Source: Nitrosomonas sp.
GTDB lineage: Bacteria; Pseudomonadota; Gammaproteobacteria; Burkholderiales; Nitrosomonadaceae
Assembly (NCBI GenBank): GCA_020890945.1
Contig: JAJHPK010000002.1
Coordinates: forward strand, 22,734-86,733
Direction: 5' to 3'
Length of the DNA: 64,000 bases
In this document: positions 58,901-64,000 of the stretch, piece by piece
Layout: each line of letters starts with the position of its first letter
Position numbering within the stretch: the stretch's first letter is position 1
Notes under the pieces: model-generated
The model's input: only the letters and a program-made list of their open reading frames with translations
Databases searched by the model: none
Told to the model about the DNA's origin: nothing
Made by a program: the position numbers and the translations under genes

Positions 58901-59092
58901 TCAGAAGTTCAGAAACCGCTGGCTGTTGTGGTGATATTTGGATTAACGACGGCAACATTGATGACGATGGTGGTCATGCCGATGATTTACCACTGGTTTG
59001 ATGATCCACCGAAGAAAAAAATCAGCGATGACGAGGATGATGATAGTACTGTTGCAGCGAACACTGCGTCGCCTGCTATCAAATCAACCTAA
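55901..59092 (+). CDS. czcA: Heavy-metal RND efflux pump, CzcA/CusA family
   Basis: A 1063-residue pump with the RND layout: span 1, porter domain, six spans, second porter domain and five spans. It has RND signatures VDAFPDVTNIQVQV, DFVDPNKL-like YVDPNKLRHYDL and TAATTVLGLAPF. The proton relay carries Asp411 and Glu418 (MMVDPTVVVVEN), but the first relay Asp of CzcA is Ala405, as in CusA. The porter site near RVDEMVTGVRS keeps the CzcA-type Glu at the CusA Met position. The substrate (divalent or copper/silver) is therefore unresolved. Confidence 0.92.
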   Translation: MKAIVRAMLNQRLLVLIIGIALCIAGGFAAKNLSVDAFPDVTNIQVQVATVAIGRSPEEMERLVTVPVEIAMTGLPGLVEMRSLNKSGLSLITLVFTDKTDVFFARQLVMERIIDVTPRLIPGITPVLGPVSTGLGEVYQYTIEHPDDGKRALTVEELTERRTTQDWVVRPLLRSIRGVAEVNSIGGHVKEYQVYVDPNKLRHYDLTLTQVDRALASNNANASGNILALQYEQYLIRGVGLISSLDDIRNIVLRERQGVPVYVRDVAEVTLGGEVRQGASIKNGYTESVAAIVMMLRGGNAKEIVGRIKEKVAEINERGLLPNGLQIVPFYDRTDLVDGALSTVQTTLVESLILVIVVLSIFLGTIRTSVVVCFTLIITPLVTFMVMNYYGMPANLMSLGGLTIALGMMVDPTVVVVENIYQRLGESQGTGKSKYKVIVDAVAEVGTPVIFGVFVTVLVFLPLMTLEGMEGKTFSPLAITIAISLLIALFVSILLSPVLSDYLLQGGSEQDTKIVAFLKSGYLRILNLALNNQKKTMIIAISSLMVAFAIFPLLGKSFIPIMKEGAITPVIIRAPSISLDEAIKIETEAMQLIAAIPGVKSVVSKLGRGDTPADPASQNESDPIVDLDLENSGRSQTDIEEDIRKALTVLPGVNIVLSQPIAARVDEMVTGVRSQIAVKIFGDDLEELRKLSEQVARIVKSTRGARDIRIERLSGQQELTINIDRRAIARHGINVSDVNEMIATAIGGKAVTQVFEGERRFTLLLRFPAEFRYDVEAIKELLLRPASNALPGEKGGSGGRLVPLSAVADIQVVDGPAIVSREFARRRVVVGANVHDRDLGGFVDELKQRTAEEIKLPPGYYFVWGGQFENMERAMATLSVIVPITLAAIFFLLFMLFGSVKMAVLIYLALPFASVGGILGLFFSGQYLSVPASVGFIAVWGTSILNGVVLISFIRELREKGLSIDEAVRKACEQRFRPVMMTAATTVLGLAPFLIASGLGSEVQKPLAVVVIFGLTTATLMTMVVMPMIYHWFDDPPKKKISDDEDDDSTVAANTASPAIKST

Positions 59093-59099
59093 CAAAAAA

Positions 59100-60368
59100 T
59101 CATTGCGCAATAGTGGATTTTGTTTTCGCGGCATCTCGGATTGTAATCAATAATCCATGATCCAAATAACCATCGGCGATTCGTTGAGTATTTTGCTGGA
59201 AGCGGCTAATCGCTTGCCGAGTTGCCGAACCTAAAACGCCATCAATTTCTCCAGCGTCAATGCCCAGCGTTGATAAATCTCGTTGTAACTGCCTTATTTG
59301 CTCACGCGTTATTTTGATCGAATCGGGCGGTGGCAAACGAGATAAGCTACCCTCTCCTGCGATCCGATCAGCTAAATGCCCCACGGTAAGCGCATAGTAT
59401 TCTGATCGATTCCAACGCATAATCACTTGAAAATTTTTAGTGATTAAAAATGCTGGCCCCTGATAGCCCGACGGGATTAAAAGTGCCGTTTTTTGTTCGC
59501 TGGTGATAGGCAATTCTTCGCCCAAGGCGGTTCGTATACCCAATTTATTCCATTCCGCATAAGTCAACATTTGCCCTCTTCCCGCCAAAGTATAATCAAA
59601 AGACGCAGGCAATCTAACTTCCTGTCCCCAAGTTAACCCGGGAGTCCACCCCATCTGGCGTAAAAAATTGGCGGCCGATCCAAATGCATCCGGTACACTT
59701 CCCCATAAATCACGGCGTCCATCGCCATCCACATCCTTCGCATAATGCAAGAAAGTCGATGGCATGAATTGCATATGTCCCATCGCGCCAGCCCAAGAAC
59801 CAATCATCCGTTCGGCGGAAATATCCCCAGCATCAATAATGCGCATTGCATTAATCAATTCTTGGGTAAAAAATGTACTGCGTCGTGAATCACAAGCCAA
59901 CGTCGCCAGCGAATCGGTTATCAACCAATCACCGAATTGGCTACCATAACTCGTTTCCAGTCCCCAAAAAGAAATCAGATAATGCCCTGGAATACCAGTT
60001 TCTTTTTGTATCTGGTTTAATAACGCGCGATGTCGATTCAATAATTGCCGGCCACGATGAACTCGCTCATCGCTGATCCGCGCATTGAAATAATTGGCAA
60101 AAGATTGTGAAAATTCGGGTTGGCGTCGATCTAACTCGATGATTCGCGGAATTTGCTTCACTTTACCTAAAGCATGCGAAATCGCTTGATCCGACACTCC
60201 TTCGCTTTTAGCGCGCTCCGCTATCCTAACCACGCAAGTATTAAAATCTTTAGCAGGATTGTTTTCTAATTCGATACCTTGCGCCATTATCCCGCAAGAA
60301 AACAATACGGACGCCTTACAAGCATTTTCACCGATACGTTTAACCCATAAGCCAATTTTATTGTTCAT
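59100..60368 (-). CDS. mltB: Lytic murein transglycosylase, MltB family
   Basis: A 422-residue periplasmic enzyme that cleaves peptidoglycan glycan strands. The catalytic Glu is in FWGLETSYGSQFGDW; MIGSWAGAMGHMQFMPSTFLHYA and DGRRDLWGSVPDAFGSAANFL are family signatures. A C-terminal peptidoglycan-binding domain (LQRDLSTLGIDAGEIDGVLG) follows. The N-terminus is a signal-like stretch without a clear lipobox. It is convergent with czcA, seven bases apart. Confidence 0.9.
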   Translation of the reverse strand: MNNKIGLWVKRIGENACKASVLFSCGIMAQGIELENNPAKDFNTCVVRIAERAKSEGVSDQAISHALGKVKQIPRIIELDRRQPEFSQSFANYFNARISDERVHRGRQLLNRHRALLNQIQKETGIPGHYLISFWGLETSYGSQFGDWLITDSLATLACDSRRSTFFTQELINAMRIIDAGDISAERMIGSWAGAMGHMQFMPSTFLHYAKDVDGDGRRDLWGSVPDAFGSAANFLRQMGWTPGLTWGQEVRLPASFDYTLAGRGQMLTYAEWNKLGIRTALGEELPITSEQKTALLIPSGYQGPAFLITKNFQVIMRWNRSEYYALTVGHLADRIAGEGSLSRLPPPDSIKITREQIRQLQRDLSTLGIDAGEIDGVLGSATRQAISRFQQNTQRIADGYLDHGLLITIRDAAKTKSTIAQ

Positions 60369-60404
60369 TTTTTTGATGATCGCATTGAAAAGCTACCTGT
60401 AAGA

Positions 60405-60848
60405 TTATTTGCGACGGTCAGGACAATTAGTTTTTATACAATCCGCATACAGCGATAAAGAATGTTCTTGAAGTTTATAGCCACGATCTTTGGCAATGTC
60501 CTTTTGACGCTTTTCGATCTCGGCATCATAAAATTCTTCTACACGACCGCATTGCAGGCACACTAAATGGTCGTGATGCCCATCACTTTTGAGCTCAAAT
60601 ACCGCTTTGCCGCTTTCAAAATGATGACGCTCGAGTAATCCAGCTTGTTCAAACTGAGTTAAAACGCGATAAACCGTGGCTAAACCGATATCTTCTCCTT
60701 CGGTAAGAAGCTCTTTGTAAACATCTTCAGCCGACAAATGGCGCACGCTGCTTTGTTCAAACAAATTGAGAATTTTGAGTCGTGGTAAGGTCGTCTTGAG
60801 ACCCGTATTTTTTAAACCAATAGATTTCAAATCAGCAGAATTGCCCAT
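60405..60848 (-). CDS. fur: Ferric uptake regulator Fur
   Basis: A 147-residue iron-responsive repressor. DNA-binding helix region [38 protein letters not shown], metal site [16 protein letters not shown] and the C-terminal Cys pair [11 protein letters not shown]. The ATG at 60848 is preceded by AGAGG with good spacing; the frame extends to an ATG at 60887 without one. It is divergent from bamE, as in many gammaproteobacteria. Confidence 0.95.
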   Translation of the reverse strand: MGNSADLKSIGLKNTGLKTTLPRLKILNLFEQSSVRHLSAEDVYKELLTEGEDIGLATVYRVLTQFEQAGLLERHHFESGKAVFELKSDGHHDHLVCLQCGRVEEFYDAEIEKRQKDIAKDRGYKLQEHSLSLYADCIKTNCPDRRK

Positions 60849-60927
60849 ACGTATTACCTCTGTTGATAAATTTATTTGTTGTATCATATAGTGCTATGCT
60901 CACTTTGGAAACAGCAATCTTAACCCT

Positions 60928-61347
60928 ATGACTGCAAAAACGACTCTGCTATTTGTTCTGCTATCAACGATAGGATGCTCTTATCTACCTCCTGTTCCAT
61001 ACCGGATTGATGTGCAACAAGGCAATGTTGTCACCGAAGAAATGATAGAAACACTCAAGCCAGGCATGACAAAATCTCAAGTCCTCTTTGTCATGGGATC
61101 GCCGTTGATTGTGGATGCATTTCGTGAAAATCGTTGGGATTATGTCTATATTTTCCGCGACAGAGGCAGTCTTTCTGAACAAAAACGATTAACGATTTTT
61201 TTTGAAGGCGACATTTTGACCAGCATGGAAAACCATCAGGTTTATCCTAAAGATAAAACAAAAAAAGACCCGATCAAGATTGAGCAAGCAGAAAAAATCA
61301 CGATTAACCCTGAAATTCCAAATTCTGATCTCACCGAACCAAAGTAA
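60928..61347 (+). CDS. bamE: Outer membrane assembly lipoprotein BamE
   Basis: A 139-residue SmpA/OmlA lipoprotein of the Bam complex for beta-barrel insertion. Lipobox STIGCSYL, then PPVPYRIDVQQGNVVTEEMI, LKPGMTKSQVLFVMGSPL and NRWDYVYIFR, all characteristic. The C-terminal tail is charged and Lys-rich. Confidence 0.95.
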   Translation: MTAKTTLLFVLLSTIGCSYLPPVPYRIDVQQGNVVTEEMIETLKPGMTKSQVLFVMGSPLIVDAFRENRWDYVYIFRDRGSLSEQKRLTIFFEGDILTSMENHQVYPKDKTKKDPIKIEQAEKITINPEIPNSDLTEPK

Positions 61348-61370
61348 CTGAGCATACTTTGCATGAATAA

Positions 61371-62225
<855 letters not shown>

Positions 62226-62281
62226 TATTCAAAAACACGAAAGACCTGGAAACTATCCTGTAACCGATTCCTTTACACAAT

Positions 62282-63094
62282 ATGGCCACGTATGCAATTG
62301 GCGATCTTCAAGGCTGCTTCAAAGCGTTTTCGAGATTGTTAGGCCAAATTGATTTCAATCCAACTCACGATAAGCTCTGGCTGGTTGGAGACCTCGTAAA
62401 CCGCGGTCCTCATTCATTAGAATTACTACGTTTTCTTAAGCAAATGGATGAAACAGATCATTGTGTTGTTATCGTACTGGGCAATCATGATTTGCATCTA
62501 TTAATGGTGCAGGCAGGAATATCATCCTCGCATTCCCGCGATACCTTGCAATCCATATTGCATGCGCCTGATTGTGATGATTTATTGTTCTGGTTGCGCC
62601 ATCAACGCCTGTTTTATCATCAAGATAATTTTGCTATGGTTCACGCTGGCTTGCTTCCTTCCTGGTCTATTTCTCAAGCAACGCAACTCGCACAGGAGGT
62701 TGAAATTATTTTGCGGCGCGATGATTATGCACGACATTGCGCCGAACTCTATGGCAATGAACCTCATCATTGGCAAGAGAGCTGGACTGGTTCGAAACGT
62801 TTGCGTGTCATCGTCAATGCCATGACGCGGATGCGCGTCTGCACTCCAGATGGCGTTATGAATTTTTCTTACAAAGGAAATGTGCGCTCGATTCCATTGG
62901 GTTATTTGCCATGGTTTGATGTACCTAATCGCGCTAGTAACCATCACACCATCGTGTGCGGTCATTGGTCAGCACTCGGACTATACCAGCGAGAAAATCT
63001 AATTGCTTTGGATAGCGGATGCGTTTGGGGAGAACAATTGTCTGCCGTCAGATTGGAAGACCGGAAGTTGTTTCAGGTTGCTTGTGGCGAATAG
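62282..63094 (+). CDS. apaH: Symmetrical diadenosine tetraphosphatase
   Basis: Hydrolyses Ap4A to two ADP. Phosphoesterase motifs GDLQGC, GDLVNRGPHS and LGNHDLHLL, with VHAGLLPSW and CGHWSALG later. The length of 270 is typical. Its last 47 bases overlap the 3' end of plsC on the other strand. Confidence 0.95.
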   Translation: MATYAIGDLQGCFKAFSRLLGQIDFNPTHDKLWLVGDLVNRGPHSLELLRFLKQMDETDHCVVIVLGNHDLHLLMVQAGISSSHSRDTLQSILHAPDCDDLLFWLRHQRLFYHQDNFAMVHAGLLPSWSISQATQLAQEVEIILRRDDYARHCAELYGNEPHHWQESWTGSKRLRVIVNAMTRMRVCTPDGVMNFSYKGNVRSIPLGYLPWFDVPNRASNHHTIVCGHWSALGLYQRENLIALDSGCVWGEQLSAVRLEDRKLFQVACGE

Positions 63095-63839
63095 GCAGTG
63101 ATAAAGTTTGTGCAATAGTGGTTTCTATCATACGCGCAAGCTCACGACGGTTTTTCATACCACTTGGAATTGGATCCCCAAAAAACAAATCGGCATTAAT
63201 CTGCGTTTGCGTAAGAATTTGTTGTAAAGATAGCACCAGTGAAGGATCCATATAAGCAGCTTCCAAGCAAATTCCATCATTACTATTTTTGTAACCAATC
63301 GACACTGGATAAACCAACGCATCGGCAATCACTGCGGATTGCAATAACGACGCATGAAAATGATTCAAATAAGTGCCGTCTGCGGTAGTTCCCTCAGGAA
63401 ACAGCGCGACACGCTCACCAACCTCCAATACATCAACGATTTCTTGATTAATGCGCGTGGTGTCATTGCGTTTGGCTCGTTTGATAAATAATGTGCCGGT
63501 ATTTTTGCAAAGCAACCCTAATAATGGCCATGTTGCTATTTCAGATTTTGCAACAAAACGTGTCGGACACACCGCCATCAACACACAAATATCCAGCCAA
63601 GAAACATGATTTGCAACTAATAATGCGCGTGGAATTTCTATTCCCGGTGCTTTTCCATGACAGCGCAATTTAATATTAAGCACTTTCAGTAATCCGCCCG
63701 CCCATTTTTTCATCATCCTCCGCTGGTAGTGCACTGAAACATGCGGATAAACAAACGATTGAATTATTCCAGAAAGCAAATACCAACTCAAACCAAGCAG
63801 TCTAATAGCGCGTAACAACAAAGGTGTTTTTTTGTGCAT
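63048..63839 (-). CDS. plsC: 1-acyl-sn-glycerol-3-phosphate acyltransferase
   Basis: A 263-residue membrane-bound acyltransferase making phosphatidic acid. Hydrophobic N-terminus (LLRAIRLLGLSWYLLSG), catalytic NHVSWLD (HX4D), ATWPLLGLLCKNTGTLFIKR and FPEGTT. The C-terminus overlaps apaH tail to tail. Confidence 0.9.
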   Translation of the reverse strand: MHKKTPLLLRAIRLLGLSWYLLSGIIQSFVYPHVSVHYQRRMMKKWAGGLLKVLNIKLRCHGKAPGIEIPRALLVANHVSWLDICVLMAVCPTRFVAKSEIATWPLLGLLCKNTGTLFIKRAKRNDTTRINQEIVDVLEVGERVALFPEGTTADGTYLNHFHASLLQSAVIADALVYPVSIGYKNSNDGICLEAAYMDPSLVLSLQQILTQTQINADLFFGDPIPSGMKNRRELARMIETTIAQTLSLPIRHKQPETTSGLPI

Positions 63840-64000
63840 AGTAAAAGTGTGGATTTAAATGTCACCAATAATAGCGTTCTCATTAAGAAAATAATAAAAA
63901 TACTTTTATTTAATACATCAAGGTGTTAACATTTATTAGTTAATGTTCTTCTTTGAAAAAAAATTGTAACGTATTATAATGAATAAATTAATTTCAGAAT

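Overview
The window looks like chromosomal DNA of an AT-rich gammaproteobacterium. The evidence is conserved gene order: trxA-rho, accA-tilS, surE-pcm-nlpD, fur divergent from bamE, tmk-holB, RoxA and a PhoP/PhoQ pair. A Legionellales-like (Legionella/Coxiella relative) origin is my inference from general composition and gene style, not something proven by the sequence. No rRNA gene, complete tRNA gene, CRISPR array, prophage or replication origin was seen.

Layout. 1-2060: a membrane-bound PAS/GAF-like/GGDEF diguanylate cyclase on the minus strand, cut by one in-frame TAA (702-704) and continuing beyond the left edge. 2677-4951: malate dehydrogenase and a convergent ion antiporter. 5263-8040: a minus-strand PepSY-PhoP-PhoQ operon with a small His-rich secreted protein upstream. 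8138-10953: a sigma-28-like promoter, motA, motB and a membrane-anchored methyltransferase. 10972-13648: cysS, divergent from two tandem cyclophilins. 13782-17379: a translationally coupled pair of atypical membrane GTPases, then a secreted DUF3750 protein. 17494-21272: a ferric-iron ABC importer (FbpABC). 21458-23191: trxA-rho. 23215-25135: an LPS-type glycosyltransferase and a wrecked IS5-family element, the most transfer-like stretch of the window. 25176-31305: roxA, msrB, accA-tilS, rmlB-rmlD. 31378-34853: an SmbP-like metal-binding protein, a di-heme peroxidase and an unrecognised secreted protein. 35029-38312: a complete-looking ovothiol operon (OvoA plus a C-S lyase). 38708-40895: iron alcohol dehydrogenase with a small monooxygenase-fold protein, and a secreted GlcG/HbpS protein. 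40903-47434: holB, tmk, ampD, ppx, nlpD, pcm, surE, with rpoS absent from its usual place after nlpD. 47539-47566: a tRNA 3'-end fragment. 47808-53089: multicopper oxidase, DUF2130 protein, a lipoprotein peptidase and a DUF3579 protein. 53301-59092: a heavy-metal RND efflux operon. 59100-63839: lytic transglycosylase, fur, bamE, dapB, apaH, plsC.

A recurring theme is metal and redox handling: FbpABC and Fur for iron; multicopper oxidase, RND efflux, SmbP-like and His-rich secreted proteins for copper and other metals; ovothiol, MsrB, thioredoxin and a di-heme peroxidase for oxidative stress. PhoPQ with PepSY, NlpD/AmpD/MltB and BamE cover envelope sensing and upkeep. The more unusual items are the stop-interrupted cyclase, the GTPase pair with a Lys-to-Arg P-loop, the ovothiol operon coupled through a TTG start, the missing rpoS and the tRNA scar.
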